Shown: positions 32,124-42,142, counted from the stretch's first letter. The stretch: 64,000 nt of DNA from an uncultured Eubacteriales bacterium (GCA_900319795.1 ONPU01000009.1:53958-117957); one strand, 5' to 3'. Notes: generated by a model not told the origin, from the letters alone. A program made the numbers and translations.

Positions 32124-32783
32124 ATGAACCCGAAAACAGATCAAGTCAAAATCAGCAAATCAGAGAAAACCCGCTTAAGGATCCTCGACTCCTTTCTGGA
32201 CCTGATGCGCGAAAAGCGCTGGGACAAAATCTCCGTCAAGGAGCTCTGCGCGAAAGCGGAGATCACAAGGGGCACGTTCTACCAGTATTACGATGATATC
32301 TATACTCTGATGGAATCGCTCGAAGACCAGCTCCTCGCCGATCTGACGGAACGATACGAGAAGATCTCCTATACTTCCTATTCCGAAATCCCCGCGGACC
32401 TCTTCGTTGACAAATTCGATTACGCGCCTCCCGAAGTGCTGACGGTCTGGTTCCGCTTCGTACGGGATCACACAAAAGAGCTTCTCGCCCTCTTTGACCG
32501 CAAAAACGGAGACCCTTATTTCGTCAAGAAGATGAAGGCGGTCATGAGCGAATACTTAAGCCGCGTGATGGACAGTGACGGCCATCCCGACGACGCGCTT
32601 CGGTCCCATTTTATGAAGCTCTTTCTGGAAATGCATTTCCTCGGCGCCCTCTCCTGGATCGAGGACGACGAATCCCTCTCGGAAGAAGACATCGTCAACC
32701 TTCTCAACGCCACGCGCGTCGGAAGCTGCTACCTCGGTTTCAAGAGGCGTTCCGACCCGGAATTCAGAAAAAAGATACAATAA
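32124..32783 (+). CDS. TetR-family transcriptional regulator
   Basis: The 219-residue protein has an N-terminal TetR helix-turn-helix (KTRLRILDSFLDLMREKRWDKISVKELCAKAEITRGTFYQYYDDI, shown by its parts ISVKELCAKA and TRGTFYQYY). The C-terminal helical domain ends with a possible ligand pocket. The start is ATG 32124 with GGAGGCTTTC; the frame is open farther upstream only from a TTG. It is divergent from the ThuA gene and convergent with the second dehydrogenase gene. Its likely target is the palindrome at 32042-32054. Confidence 0.85.
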   Translation: MNPKTDQVKISKSEKTRLRILDSFLDLMREKRWDKISVKELCAKAEITRGTFYQYYDDIYTLMESLEDQLLADLTERYEKISYTSYSEIPADLFVDKFDYAPPEVLTVWFRFVRDHTKELLALFDRKNGDPYFVKKMKAVMSEYLSRVMDSDGHPDDALRSHFMKLFLEMHFLGALSWIEDDESLSEEDIVNLLNATRVGSCYLGFKRRSDPEFRKKIQ

Positions 32784-32788
32784 AAAAG

Positions 32789-32808
32789 GCTGCCGCATAT
32801 GCGGCAGC
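32789..32808. terminator. Bidirectional terminator between TetR and dehydrogenase genes
   Basis: GCTGCCGCAT and ATGCGGCAGC are a perfect 10-bp inverted repeat with A-runs on the left and ACTTTTATTT on the right. It serves both convergent genes. Confidence 0.9.
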
Positions 32809-32829
32809 ACTTTTATTTCATTGTAAGAA

Positions 32830-34107
32830 TCAAGCCTTGTAGTCGTCGAAGTCATACTTGATGACGCCGAAGTCTGTCTCCTGCTCACGCAGCGCGATGG
32901 ACTTGGCCATAGCCTTGATCTCGTCTGCTGTGACGCTGCGTCCGAGGTCGCTGGAAAGGACGACACCTTCGGAAAGGAACGCAGTCTGCATTGCAATGTA
33001 CGGGGAGTCGATTCTGGTCTCGTCCGTAAGGTCGCCCCACAGATAGGAATACCACTGCAGCTGGTTGTCGTTGTACATAGCGATTTCCGGATGGATCAGC
33101 AGTTCCTGCTGGCCTGTGACATCACCGATCGCGCAGTCAAGCTTGGTTTCGAAGAGCTGTGCTTCATCATTGACTCCGTAGTATACGAGTCTCGGAAGCT
33201 GCAGCTTGCCGCCGCCGACGATCTGGCCGCCTGCCGGAACAGCCATCGGGCCGCCGGTCTGGTCGACATCGAGGAACTTCAGGCCGCCGAGGGAGCCGGC
33301 GATGAAGCTGCCGCCGATATCTTCCATATGGATCGCCCAGTCTTCATAGATGTCCATGCACAGGCCGCCCTTGAAACGAGCCATACCAACGCCAAGGTCT
33401 TCGACCGGAGCGGTACGTCCGACAAGCTTGTCGATCGCCGGATCTGTCCAGTAATCGCAGCTCTGGAAGCCGTATACGCTCTCAAGTTCCGGCATGCCGA
33501 GAACATAGAGCATCTGTGCCAGATGATAGATGCCGAGATCGAACAGCGGTCCGTGGACGCCGATCTTCGGATTGATGAAGTCCTGGCTGAAGAACGGCAT
33601 ATCATAGCCCGGACGGCCCTGACGTCTGTGGCCGACGGATCTTGCGTGGTAAACCTTACCGAGCTTGCCTTCTTCGACCATCTTCTTCGCGATACGGGTC
33701 TGCGGATTGTAGATCGAGCTGATCTGGATCGCCAGCTTCTGATTGTACTTCTTCTGTGCGTCATAGAGGATCTTGGCATCCGCATAGCTCGCTGCCATCG
33801 GCTTTTCGGAATAGCACGGGAAGCCCGCTGCCATAACCGCTGTCGCGACGGAAGTATGCAGGTTGTTGTGGACGCAGACTTCGACTTCGTCGATGTCGTC
33901 TCTCTTCAGCATCTCACGGAAGTCCTGATACAGGTCCTTCTCGTCAAGGCCGTACTGCTTGCCCCATGCTTCCAGTCTGTCTTTCTTGATTTCAGCCGCT
34001 GCCACGACCTTCAGGTTGTAGCCCAGAGCGTTGAGGTTCTCGATGACCGTCATATGTCTGTGTGAAATCATGCCGCAGCCGATGATGGCGATTCTCATTT
34101 CCTTCAT
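32830..34107 (-). CDS. Gfo/Idh/MocA-family dehydrogenase, second copy
   Basis: The 425-residue protein has the NAD motif IIGCGMISH, SEKPMA with Lys102, and HGPLFDLGIYHLAQ holding the active-site Asp and His. It is longer than the family member at 20431-21489. It probably oxidises a sugar or glycoside. It follows the TIM-barrel gene at 34177 by 69 bases on the same strand, a pairing common for 3-keto-sugar and inositol pathways. The start is ATG 34107 with AAGGAGATTATTCA. The substrate is unknown. Confidence 0.85.
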   Translation of the reverse strand: MKEMRIAIIGCGMISHRHMTVIENLNALGYNLKVVAAAEIKKDRLEAWGKQYGLDEKDLYQDFREMLKRDDIDEVEVCVHNNLHTSVATAVMAAGFPCYSEKPMAASYADAKILYDAQKKYNQKLAIQISSIYNPQTRIAKKMVEEGKLGKVYHARSVGHRRQGRPGYDMPFFSQDFINPKIGVHGPLFDLGIYHLAQMLYVLGMPELESVYGFQSCDYWTDPAIDKLVGRTAPVEDLGVGMARFKGGLCMDIYEDWAIHMEDIGGSFIAGSLGGLKFLDVDQTGGPMAVPAGGQIVGGGKLQLPRLVYYGVNDEAQLFETKLDCAIGDVTGQQELLIHPEIAMYNDNQLQWYSYLWGDLTDETRIDSPYIAMQTAFLSEGVVLSSDLGRSVTADEIKAMAKSIALREQETDFGVIKYDFDDYKA

Positions 34108-34176
34108 TGAATAATCTCCTTGTATTGTATTAGTTTCCTGTTTACCGTTTCGGGTTCTTTTATTTCCGTAAAATTT

Positions 34177-35016
34177 TTACCAGCCGAGGATCTTCAGATA
34201 TTCACGGCTGAGTCTTGCGCATTCAAGCGGCTCAAGCTCATAGTGCTCATCCTGCTCGACGATCACGTAGTTTGCGCCTGCCTCAAGAGATGCCTCGAGA
34301 ACCGGTTCCCAGATCATCTGGCCGAAGCCGACCGGTCTGAAGCCGAAATAGCCTGTGTCGCCGTCGGATTCTTCTTCTTCGATTCCGATCAGCTTGTACA
34401 TATTCTTGACTTCGCCCTTCTTGATGTAGTCCTTCAGATGAACGACCGGGATACGGTTTGTGTATTTCCTGATGAATTCCGGAGCTTCGCCTGTCGCGAC
34501 ATCGCACCAGCAGGTATCCAGCTCGGACATCAGGTTGTCGTGCGGGATCGAATCGAACATCACGTCATAGCCCCACTGGCCGTCTGCCAGCTTTACGAAC
34601 TCGAAGTCATGGTTGTGATACAGGAATGTCATTCCGGCAGCATGGATCTTCTCGCCGACCTTATTGAGAAGAGGAAGGAATTCCTTGAAACCTTCCGGAT
34701 TGGCCGGACGATATTCTTCCGCCATATAAGGCATAACCAGATACTTGACACCGATCACGGAATAGTCGGCAATAACTTTGTCCAGATCTTCCATCATCTC
34801 CGCGAATGCCACATGCGCGCTGATCGGAATAAGGCCTACTTCGTCCAGAACGGCTTTCACATAGGCCGGTTCCAGTCCGTAAAGTCCTGCCAGCTCGACG
34901 CCGTCATAGCCGAGACTCTTCACCTGCTGCATGACATTCTTGAAATTTTCCGGAGTATTCTCAAGAAGATCCCTGAGACCATATACCTGGATGCCGACCG
35001 GAAGTTTTTTGCTCAT
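34177..35016 (-). CDS. Sugar phosphate isomerase/epimerase-like TIM-barrel protein
   Basis: The 279-residue protein is an xylose isomerase-like TIM barrel with FLYHNHDFEF (His134, His136) typical of keto-sugar isomerases and dehydratases such as IolE relatives. Further ligands fit ELDTCWCD, VVHLKD and VIVEQDE. Some relatives work on 3-keto-glucosides. The start is ATG 35016 with AAGGAGGAATCA. A TGACCT box and a TATAAC -10 (35047-35052, minus) lie upstream. It is probably cotranscribed with the dehydrogenase at 32830-34107. Confidence 0.8.
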   Translation of the reverse strand: MSKKLPVGIQVYGLRDLLENTPENFKNVMQQVKSLGYDGVELAGLYGLEPAYVKAVLDEVGLIPISAHVAFAEMMEDLDKVIADYSVIGVKYLVMPYMAEEYRPANPEGFKEFLPLLNKVGEKIHAAGMTFLYHNHDFEFVKLADGQWGYDVMFDSIPHDNLMSELDTCWCDVATGEAPEFIRKYTNRIPVVHLKDYIKKGEVKNMYKLIGIEEEESDGDTGYFGFRPVGFGQMIWEPVLEASLEAGANYVIVEQDEHYELEPLECARLSREYLKILGW

Positions 35017-35098
35017 GATTGATTCCTCCTTCTCGATTTGCGTTGTGTTATAAATGGCTAGGTCACCTGACTTGCCACGATTGTCTTTATTCTATCCC

Positions 35099-35115
35099 GA
35101 AAATGACCTGTCTTC
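35099..35115 (-). promoter_or_regulatory. Candidate activator box upstream of the TIM-barrel gene
   Basis: The plus strand reads GAAAATGACCTGTCTTC. The box is 52 bases upstream of the -10, against 55 and about 54 for the boxes at 5596 and 21602. A related TTTTTGACCTGTC lies at 35197-35209, overlapping the end of the cardiolipin synthase gene. Confidence 0.4.
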
Positions 35116-35208
35116 TATTGCGGGAAACACTTTGCCCCCTCCTCATTTTTGACTTATGCAGGTTCATTTCCCGGAAAAAGAAAACTATTGTTGTCCATTT
35201 TTGACCTG

Positions 35209-36780
35209 TCACATGAGCGGAGCCACCCATTTGAGCAAATGACCTGCCGCCTTGTAGAAAAGGGACTCATTTTTAATGCTTTCATCCGTCACCGCTCTGC
35301 ACTTTTTAAGCGTCCTTCGGAAATCCTTCTCTATGTCAGGAATGCATTCCGTCTTATACATATACGTCGCGCACTCGAAGTGGTGATAGAGGCTCCTGTA
35401 ATCGAAGTTGATTGTCCCGACGACTGCCTTGGTGTCATCACTTACGAACACTTTGGCATGTACGAATCCCGGAGTGTACTCGTAGAGCTTCACGCCGGCT
35501 TTATGAAGCGCTCTGTAGTGTGTCTTGGCCAGCGCGTAGGCCATCTTCTTGTCCGGAATTCCCGGCAGGATCAGCTTTACGTCGATGCCCCTTAGGGCCG
35601 CGAAGCAAAGAGCCGTCATCAGTTCCCCGTCCAGGATGAGATACGGCGTCATGATATGTACGTAGTCCGTCGCGCGGTACAGCATATCCATGTATACCGT
35701 TTCGCCGGCTTTATATTCGTCAAGCGGGCTGTCGCCGAACGGCATGACATATCCCTTCGCCTCGGGATGGGCGACGGCCGGTTCCAAAAGGAACGGCTCA
35801 TAGTCCGCATTTTCAATCCCGATATTCCACATCTGCAGGAACATCAGGGTAAAGCTCTTCACAGCAGGCCCTTTCAGCATCACCGCCGTGTCTTTCCAGT
35901 GACCGAAGCGCTCTATTTTGTTGATGTATTCGTCGGCAAGGTTTACGCCGCCGTTGAACGCGACATTTCCGTCAATAACCAGAATTTTCCGGTGATCACG
36001 GTAGTTATAATGGGAGGACACGACCGGCCTGATCTGGGAAAAGGCCTTCGCCTTAATGCCCTTTTTCTCCAGCAGCTTCCAGTAATCGGCCGGCAGAGTC
36101 GATATTTCACACATGCCGTCGTACATCACGCGGACATCCACGCCCTCTGCGGCTTTGCGGATCAGCACGTCCAGAATGCGGCCCCACATATATCCTTCCG
36201 CGATGATAAAGTATTCCATGAAGATATACTTCCGGGCTTTCTCCAGTTCTTCCATAACGGCCTCGAACTTCGCTTCGCCCGACGGGAAATAGGTCACCGC
36301 CGTCTGGTCATAGATCGGAAAATCTCCGCCGTGGTTCAAATATTTGCTGAGATCGTCGAGGCCCGACCCGTCTTTCGAAAGTGCTTCAGAGACATGGGTG
36401 TCCTGTTTCAGCGACCCCTGCGTCGAGTCGATCTGATCCTTGACAAGTCTCGTCTCCACGCGGTGTCCCAGATTGGACTGCGTAAAAAGAAGCAGCAGCG
36501 TGCCCGCCACAGGCACGACCGCGATGATCAGCATCCACGTGAGTTTGGCGGAGTTGTCCATTTCAATATTGAACAGATACATGATCACGAGGAACGTCAG
36601 AACCCACTGCACATAGAGGACCCACGGATACCGGTCCGCCAGCCACAGATAGAGTCCCGCCATTACCACAAGCTGCACAATCAGCAGCAGGATGATCAGA
36701 AACAATCTGCTGAATACAATCCGCAAAAGTCCTTTTTTGACCGGCTTCGCAAGCCGTACTACCCGTTCTTCTTCTCCCAT
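35209..36780 (-). CDS. cls: Cardiolipin synthase
   Basis: The 523-residue membrane protein starts with two hydrophobic helices (LFLIILLLIVQLVVMAGLYLW and WVLYVQWVLTFLVIMYLF). Two phospholipase D domains follow, with HxK motifs in YNYRDHRKILVIDGN and GFVHAKVFVSDD. It joins two phosphatidylglycerol molecules to make cardiolipin. The length is as usual for bacterial Cls. The ribosome site before ATG 36780 is weak. The gene is unrelated in function to the sugar genes around it. Confidence 0.9.
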   Translation of the reverse strand: MGEEERVVRLAKPVKKGLLRIVFSRLFLIILLLIVQLVVMAGLYLWLADRYPWVLYVQWVLTFLVIMYLFNIEMDNSAKLTWMLIIAVVPVAGTLLLLFTQSNLGHRVETRLVKDQIDSTQGSLKQDTHVSEALSKDGSGLDDLSKYLNHGGDFPIYDQTAVTYFPSGEAKFEAVMEELEKARKYIFMEYFIIAEGYMWGRILDVLIRKAAEGVDVRVMYDGMCEISTLPADYWKLLEKKGIKAKAFSQIRPVVSSHYNYRDHRKILVIDGNVAFNGGVNLADEYINKIERFGHWKDTAVMLKGPAVKSFTLMFLQMWNIGIENADYEPFLLEPAVAHPEAKGYVMPFGDSPLDEYKAGETVYMDMLYRATDYVHIMTPYLILDGELMTALCFAALRGIDVKLILPGIPDKKMAYALAKTHYRALHKAGVKLYEYTPGFVHAKVFVSDDTKAVVGTINFDYRSLYHHFECATYMYKTECIPDIEKDFRRTLKKCRAVTDESIKNESLFYKAAGHLLKWVAPLM

Positions 36781-36871
36781 AGCCCACTGTCTTATTCCGA
36801 TGTATAATCATAAGAGAACTCTGTTCTATATACCATGAATCACCGCTTTCGTAAACAGGCAGGATTTCAGA

Positions 36872-37471
36872 ATGACAGAAAAAACCCTTCTCCGAAAAGA
36901 AAAAATCAACGCCCGCGACAGTCTGACCGCGGAAGAACGCCTCGAACGCTCCAACGAGATCTGCCGTCGGATTCTTGAAGACGCCGCCTACAGAAACGCG
37001 AAAACCGTGATGATCTACAAGGCCGTGCGCGGCGAAGCGCGCCTCGACCTTCTGGAGACCGTGAACGCCGCCTCCCCGGAGCCGAAGCGGTTCGTCTATC
37101 CGCTTTGCCTCACACACGGCCGCATGCTTGCCGTCGAACCCGGAAGCCCGGATACGGACGGCCCCGCATGGAAAAAAGGTTCGTTCGGCATCCCGGCGCC
37201 GGACCCGGACCGCGGGAGGGTCATCCCGCCCGAAGAAATCGACTACGTCATCTGCCCCTGTACGGCCTTTGACGATGAGAACCGCCGCCTCGGCATGGGC
37301 GGCGGCTACTACGACCGTTTTCTTCCTCTTTGTAAAAATGCTGTCATCGCCGCCGCTGCTTTTGAGATCCAGAGAGCCGCTTCCGTTCCCTCAGATGATC
37401 TGGATCAGCCTGTAAATAAAGTCTTCACCTGCCTGATGTGTCAGGAACCGCCGGCAAAAACTGCACAATAG
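36872..37471 (+). CDS. 5-formyltetrahydrofolate cyclo-ligase
   Basis: The 199-residue protein matches the family that recycles 5-formyl-THF to 5,10-methenyl-THF with ATP. Motifs are LRKEKINARDSLTAEER at the N-terminus, PCTAFDDENRRLGMGGGYYDRFL toward the C-terminus. A weak ribosome site precedes ATG 36872. The last 47 bases overlap the end of the convergent acyl-ACP thioesterase gene. It is a housekeeping gene. Confidence 0.9.
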   Translation: MTEKTLLRKEKINARDSLTAEERLERSNEICRRILEDAAYRNAKTVMIYKAVRGEARLDLLETVNAASPEPKRFVYPLCLTHGRMLAVEPGSPDTDGPAWKKGSFGIPAPDPDRGRVIPPEEIDYVICPCTAFDDENRRLGMGGGYYDRFLPLCKNAVIAAAAFEIQRAASVPSDDLDQPVNKVFTCLMCQEPPAKTAQ

Positions 37472-38159
37472 CGCAGATTTCGCCCTCTTCATTTTCCATA
37501 ATGATGTAATAGCCGTCGTCCTTCTCCCAGGTTTTCGGAATCAGCTTTTCCCCGAAGCGGACCTGGTGCAGGTATTCGATCCGAAGTTCGTGCACCTTGA
37601 AGCCCTCGGGCAGAAAACCGAGCGCAAGGTCAATATACACCAGATTGTTCATATGGTGATTGGTGTCGATATAGGCCTCCGTTACCGCGATGGGGGCGTG
37701 GATCGTTCCCGGTCCTTCCGGACGCGGGATTCTCTTCGGAGCCGGTTCAAAGTCCTCAAGCTGAGGTTCCGTACCGTAACCGAGGCTTTCCACCGGCGGC
37801 ACCTTGATCGGGCGGTGTTTCTTCCTGTCAAAATAGATCCAGAGGGAATCCGCCTTCGCGAACATCCTCCCATCCTTATCTTTTGCCGTAAAATTGCGTC
37901 CTCCGCGGACCCCCGTAAAGGAGTAGGCCCATGTCGCCGTCGTGACGGGCTCTCCACAGAGCGGCATGTCTCCCGCCACAATCCGCCAGCTCATGATCAT
38001 CCAGCCGCATTCCTCTCTGGCCCAGTCCTCGGGGCCGCGCCCGATGGAAAGGCTGTGGAAGACGGAGCAGTCCTGCATCCTGGCAACCAGAGCCGACAGT
38101 TTCATGCGGGCATCCGGCCCGGTTTCCGAGTATCTTACTCTTGATGTGAATTCATACAT
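37425..38159 (-). CDS. Acyl-ACP thioesterase
   Basis: The 244-residue protein has two hotdog domains and the catalytic motif IDTNHHMNN (Asp, Asn, His) of the FatA/plant-type family. It hydrolyses acyl-ACP to free fatty acid. The start is ATG 38159 with AAGGAAATGAAAC, just after the phosphotransacylase gene (stop at 38171), so the two are probably cotranscribed. An enzyme that acts on acyl-ACP next to a phosphotransacylase is of interest given the ACP sets elsewhere in the window. Confidence 0.85.
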   Translation of the reverse strand: MYEFTSRVRYSETGPDARMKLSALVARMQDCSVFHSLSIGRGPEDWAREECGWMIMSWRIVAGDMPLCGEPVTTATWAYSFTGVRGGRNFTAKDKDGRMFAKADSLWIYFDRKKHRPIKVPPVESLGYGTEPQLEDFEPAPKRIPRPEGPGTIHAPIAVTEAYIDTNHHMNNLVYIDLALGFLPEGFKVHELRIEYLHQVRFGEKLIPKTWEKDDGYYIIMENEEGEICAIVQFLPAVPDTSGR

Positions 38160-38170
38160 GTTTCATTTCC

Positions 38171-39169
38171 TTAAGCCTGCTGCGCCTGTACCGCGGTACA
38201 GACGACAGTATTGACAATATCCTCCACGGAGCAGCCTCTCGAGAGGTCGTTGCATGGTTTCGCCAGTCCCTGAAGAACCGCGAAGCACTCCGCCCCGGCG
38301 ACTCTCTGGGTCATCTTATAGCCGATATTTCCCGCCTGAAGATCGGGGAACACAAGGACATTGGCCCGGCCGGCCACGGGGCTGCCCGGCGCCTTGGACG
38401 CCGCGATCTCCGGCACCAGAGCGGCATCGAGCTGCAGTTCTCCGTCGAGAATCAGTTCGGGCGCGAGCTTTTTCGCCATCTCCGCTGCCTCACGCACCTT
38501 CGTGACCAGTTCATGCTTCGCGCTTCCCTTTGTGGAAAATGACAGAAGCGCGACCCTCGGCTCTTCAAATCCGCAGAGCGTTCTCGCGGTCTCCGCACTT
38601 GTCACGGCAATTTCCGCCAGCTCCTCCGCCGTCGGGCACGGCATGACGACACAGTCGGCATAGACCATCAGCCCGTCTTCTCCCAGAGACCGGTTCGGGC
38701 ATTCCATAAGGAAGCTGGAAGAGACCACTTTTCTCCCCGGCTTTGTCTTAATCAGCTGAAGCGCCGGCCTCAGCATGTCTCCTGTGGAATGGACGGCGCC
38801 CGACACCAGCCCGTCGGCGTCTCCCGTCTTCACCATCATGATGCCGTAATACATCGGATCCGCGACAAGAGCGGCCGCGTCTTCCGGGGTAACCCCCTTC
38901 GCCTTGCGAAGTTCATAGAGTTCCTCCGCGTACTCCGCCGCTTTCGGGCTGTCCGTCGGATCGATCAGCTCGATTCCTTCGACCGAAACACCTCTTTGTT
39001 CCGCTTCCGCCCGGATGATCTCCGGGTTGCCAAGGAGCACGATTTCCGCCAGTCCTTCTGCTTTCAGAATCGCCGCCGCCTGAACGGTCCTTCCCTCTTC
39101 TCCTTCCGGAAGCACGATTTTCCGAAGATCCTTTTTCGCCTTTTCGAAGACTTTTTCCATCATTCTCAT
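38171..39169 (-). CDS. pta: Phosphate acetyltransferase
   Basis: The 332-residue protein is a typical Pta: [32 protein letters not shown]-like block ([18 protein letters not shown]), [32 protein letters not shown] and [15 protein letters not shown]. It interconverts acetyl-CoA and acetyl phosphate. The start is ATG 39169 (others at 39163 and 39160). It resembles housekeeping Pta more closely than the member at 8332-9324. No acetate kinase gene lies next to it here; a butyrate kinase is at 47157. Confidence 0.9.
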   Translation of the reverse strand: MRMMEKVFEKAKKDLRKIVLPEGEEGRTVQAAAILKAEGLAEIVLLGNPEIIRAEAEQRGVSVEGIELIDPTDSPKAAEYAEELYELRKAKGVTPEDAAALVADPMYYGIMMVKTGDADGLVSGAVHSTGDMLRPALQLIKTKPGRKVVSSSFLMECPNRSLGEDGLMVYADCVVMPCPTAEELAEIAVTSAETARTLCGFEEPRVALLSFSTKGSAKHELVTKVREAAEMAKKLAPELILDGELQLDAALVPEIAASKAPGSPVAGRANVLVFPDLQAGNIGYKMTQRVAGAECFAVLQGLAKPCNDLSRGCSVEDIVNTVVCTAVQAQQA

Positions 39170-39304
39170 CACTGATCCGCATCCTTTCCGAATATCGCCG
39201 GAGATGTTCCCGGTTCGAAGTATTTTGCGCTTCCGGCTTTTTACCGTGTCTATTCTACACGCTTCCGCCCGTTTTTCCAACACCCGTGTTCTGCGCGAAT
39301 TCAG

Positions 39305-40687
39305 ATGACAAGGCATCCCGAAACGATTATCATGGAAAACAAAAAGGAATGGACGCGCCTTATGAGCATGACAGCGGAACAGATACGAAACCTTGTCGTC
39401 GGCCTCGATGAAGAGGTCCTTCTTGCGGACGGCTCCCGGCGGCCCCTCGTCAATTTCGACAACGCCGCCACGACCCCGGCCTTTAAGCCGGTCCTTGAGA
39501 CCGTCTGCCGGGAACTTGCCATGTACGGCTCCATCGGCAGAGGTTTCTCCCGGAAATCCGACTATTCCACCGACCTTGTCGAAAGTGTCCGGATGAAGAT
39601 TCTCCGTTTCGTAGGCGCGGAGCCGGACGAATATACCTGCTTTTTTGCAAATAATGCCACAGACGGCCTGAACAAACTCGCCTCGGCCCTCATTACGGAC
39701 CCCGACGACGTGGTTCTCACCACGCGAATGGAACACCACTCCAACGACCTCCCCTGGCGTGAACGCTGCCGGGTTCTCTATGCCGAAACGGACAAAAGCG
39801 GCCGGATCGACTACGACGAAATCGAAAAACTTCTTCAGGAAAATGATGTCAAATACGTCACCGTCACCGCCGCCTCCAACGTCACGGGATACATTACCGA
39901 CATCCATCGCGTTGCCGGACTCGCTCACAAATATGACGCTAAAATCATTGTCGACGGAGCGCAGATCATTTCCCACCGCAACATTTCCATGCTTGGTGAC
40001 ACCCCGGAGGAGGATCTCGACTTTTTCGTCTTTTCCTCACACAAAATGTACGCGCCCTTCGGCTCCGGCGCGGTTGTCGGCTTAAAATCCGTTCTGAATA
40101 ACCACCGCCCGGCTGTCCGCGGCGGCGGCACGGTCTGGATCGTCGCCGACGACTGGCAGAGGTACAAGGACGCTCCCGCCGTCTATGAGGCAGGATCCCC
40201 GAACTTTCCCGGCATCGTCGCCCTCGGCAAAGCCATCGATGTGCTCTCGGAGATTGGCTATGACTCTATTTTCAATCATGAACAACTACTCATGAAAAAG
40301 CTGCTCGACGGCCTGAAACGCTTTGACGACGTGATTCTCTACGGGGACGCGGAGGATATCAGAGGCAGAGTCGGCGTCGTATCCTTCAACTTCCCGGGCA
40401 TCAACTCCTATTTTCTGGCGCAGACTCTTTCTGAAAAATGCGCCATCGCCACAAGGCGGGGAGCCTTCTGCGCGCATCCCTATGTATGGAGGCTGATGGA
40501 CATTCCCTACGACGACCTGAGCGGCTTTGTCAAATGCGACGACGCCAACACCCCCGGCATGGTCCGCATAAGTTTCGGCATCTACAATACGGAAGAAGAA
40601 GTGGACCGCTTCCTTCAGGGCCTTTCGGACATAAAAGAAGAGGCCCGCCTCCGGACGGAGGAGAGCCCCTATCATCACAATTTCTGA
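39305..40687 (+). CDS. Class V aminotransferase (cysteine desulfurase-like)
   Basis: The protein has about 460 residues with the PLP lysine in [12 protein letters not shown] and the phosphate-binding ATDGLNKLA and AASNVTG blocks. A cysteine occurs in [11 protein letters not shown]. It lacks the short IscS-type scaffold-binding ending, so a desulfurase, selenocysteine lyase or aminotransferase role is possible. The start is uncertain: ATG 39305 has no ribosome site; ATG 39362 or 39368 follow AAAGGAATGG and may be the true start. It is divergent from Pta and convergent with the isomerase gene. Confidence 0.75.
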   Translation: MTRHPETIIMENKKEWTRLMSMTAEQIRNLVVGLDEEVLLADGSRRPLVNFDNAATTPAFKPVLETVCRELAMYGSIGRGFSRKSDYSTDLVESVRMKILRFVGAEPDEYTCFFANNATDGLNKLASALITDPDDVVLTTRMEHHSNDLPWRERCRVLYAETDKSGRIDYDEIEKLLQENDVKYVTVTAASNVTGYITDIHRVAGLAHKYDAKIIVDGAQIISHRNISMLGDTPEEDLDFFVFSSHKMYAPFGSGAVVGLKSVLNNHRPAVRGGGTVWIVADDWQRYKDAPAVYEAGSPNFPGIVALGKAIDVLSEIGYDSIFNHEQLLMKKLLDGLKRFDDVILYGDAEDIRGRVGVVSFNFPGINSYFLAQTLSEKCAIATRRGAFCAHPYVWRLMDIPYDDLSGFVKCDDANTPGMVRISFGIYNTEEEVDRFLQGLSDIKEEARLRTEESPYHHNF

Positions 40688-40695
40688 ACTTACTC

Positions 40696-42117
40696 TTATC
40701 TGGTCACAATGTCCACCGGCACGTTGAAGATCTTCGCGACCTTCAGGATCGTGTCGATATGTCTGCCGATCGCGGCCGCCATGTGATGTGTCGGGCCGGC
40801 CTCACTCCAGCGGTTGCAGAATTCGCGCGCGCCGCAGGAGAAGCGGGTTCTCATATTTGTGTCGCCGAATGTGAAGATCGGTCCTTCCTCGTTGACGCCC
40901 TCAGCCACGACAAATTTGAAGTGTCCGTCTCTGTCCTGCGTGATGCCGAGATAGGTGATCTCGCCCGCGGGCGGATAGAACTGTGTCAGATACCCGCCGC
41001 CGGCCTTGCCGTGGAAGACCGGTACGATCTTCATTGTCGGCTTCTTGCCGACCGAGATCGCCGCGTCGCCCGAGCCGCTGTGGCCGATGATGCAGATATC
41101 CTCGTTGAAGTCGATCGAATACATCTCGGAGAGCTGGCCCGTTCCGGAGATGGTCTTCAGGATGGACATCGCCATCGCGACCTTGATGTCGCCTTCGACC
41201 GCGCAGGCCGTTCCCTGTTTGATCAGCATGGAAAATGCCGGAATCAGCATGCTGTCCAGCTTGCCCGCGATGCCCTGGGCAAAGCCGTCATAGTGGGATG
41301 CCACAAAGCCGAGGTTCTCGTCGCGGACCCATTTTTCAAATGCCACGACATACTTCGCCATATCCCAGACCTTTTCGACCGTGCCGCCGCCTTCGATGTC
41401 GAAGGTGTCGAGAATGTCTTCGGCCTTGGCCCGGATCGCGTCTTCGTCCGTGATATCGTCGGCGATCGCCCACATTTTCTCCCAGTCGAACTGCTTCGTA
41501 TAGAGCCACATTCTGTGATAGAGATTGGTCTCATCGATATAGAGGTCCATCATGCCCGGATACGGACGGCCGATCTGGGCAAGGTTCGTATCGCGGAAGC
41601 GGCGTCTGACCTGAGCGGCCCGGCACCAGTCTTCGATTTCGGCCTGTACGTAAGGATCTCCGCCTTCTTCGACACCCGTGATCACCGCGTGTCTCTTGCC
41701 GGCTCTCTCCAGGTCGGCGACCATTTCACCAACAGCGCCGCAGGCATAGAGTTCGCCGAGCCATGTGGCGGTATCCGTGTTCTCATAATCCGGAGCTTTC
41801 AGCTTCTGGATGTTGACCAGCACGACCGGTACGTCGAGGTCCCGGACCGCCGGAAGCATGTTGTAGGATGTCGCGTAGGTCAGGAGCTGCAGGATCACCA
41901 GGTCCACGTCGGCGGCACGGAACTTGTCGCCCGCGGCCTGCGCCAGCTCTTTTGTCGTTACGATTCCGCCGTCGATGATTTCGACAGAATCCGGGATCTT
42001 CTTTTTGAATACTTCATACTGCCCTTCAAATTCCGGCACGAGGGACGGGAACTGCGGCAGGTACGCGCCGAGCGCGATGGCGAACACGCCGATTCTTGCT
42101 TTCGTATTTACTAACAT
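40696..42117 (-). CDS. L-fucose/L-arabinose isomerase-family protein
   Basis: The 473-residue protein has the L-fucose/L-arabinose isomerase fold, with THHMAAAIGRHID near the C-terminus. It probably interconverts an aldose and ketose. It sits immediately downstream of a rhamnulokinase and a RhaD-like aldolase gene, so the set isomerase, kinase, aldolase is complete for a deoxy sugar such as L-rhamnose or L-fucose. The start is ATG 42117 with AAGGAGAGAAGCAA. It is not RhaA by sequence, so the exact sugar is uncertain. Confidence 0.75.
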   Translation of the reverse strand: MLVNTKARIGVFAIALGAYLPQFPSLVPEFEGQYEVFKKKIPDSVEIIDGGIVTTKELAQAAGDKFRAADVDLVILQLLTYATSYNMLPAVRDLDVPVVLVNIQKLKAPDYENTDTATWLGELYACGAVGEMVADLERAGKRHAVITGVEEGGDPYVQAEIEDWCRAAQVRRRFRDTNLAQIGRPYPGMMDLYIDETNLYHRMWLYTKQFDWEKMWAIADDITDEDAIRAKAEDILDTFDIEGGGTVEKVWDMAKYVVAFEKWVRDENLGFVASHYDGFAQGIAGKLDSMLIPAFSMLIKQGTACAVEGDIKVAMAMSILKTISGTGQLSEMYSIDFNEDICIIGHSGSGDAAISVGKKPTMKIVPVFHGKAGGGYLTQFYPPAGEITYLGITQDRDGHFKFVVAEGVNEEGPIFTFGDTNMRTRFSCGAREFCNRWSEAGPTHHMAAAIGRHIDTILKVAKIFNVPVDIVTR

Positions 42118-42142
42118 TTGCTTCTCTCCTTTTCATGTCTTA

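Noticed and set aside
39305-40687. Class V aminotransferase as housekeeping IscS
   Set aside because: No iron-sulfur assembly genes nearby and no typical IscS C-terminus; left as cysteine desulfurase-like.
40438-42114. Plus-strand open frame opposite the isomerase gene
   Set aside because: Shadow frame; the isomerase reading on the minus strand is well supported.
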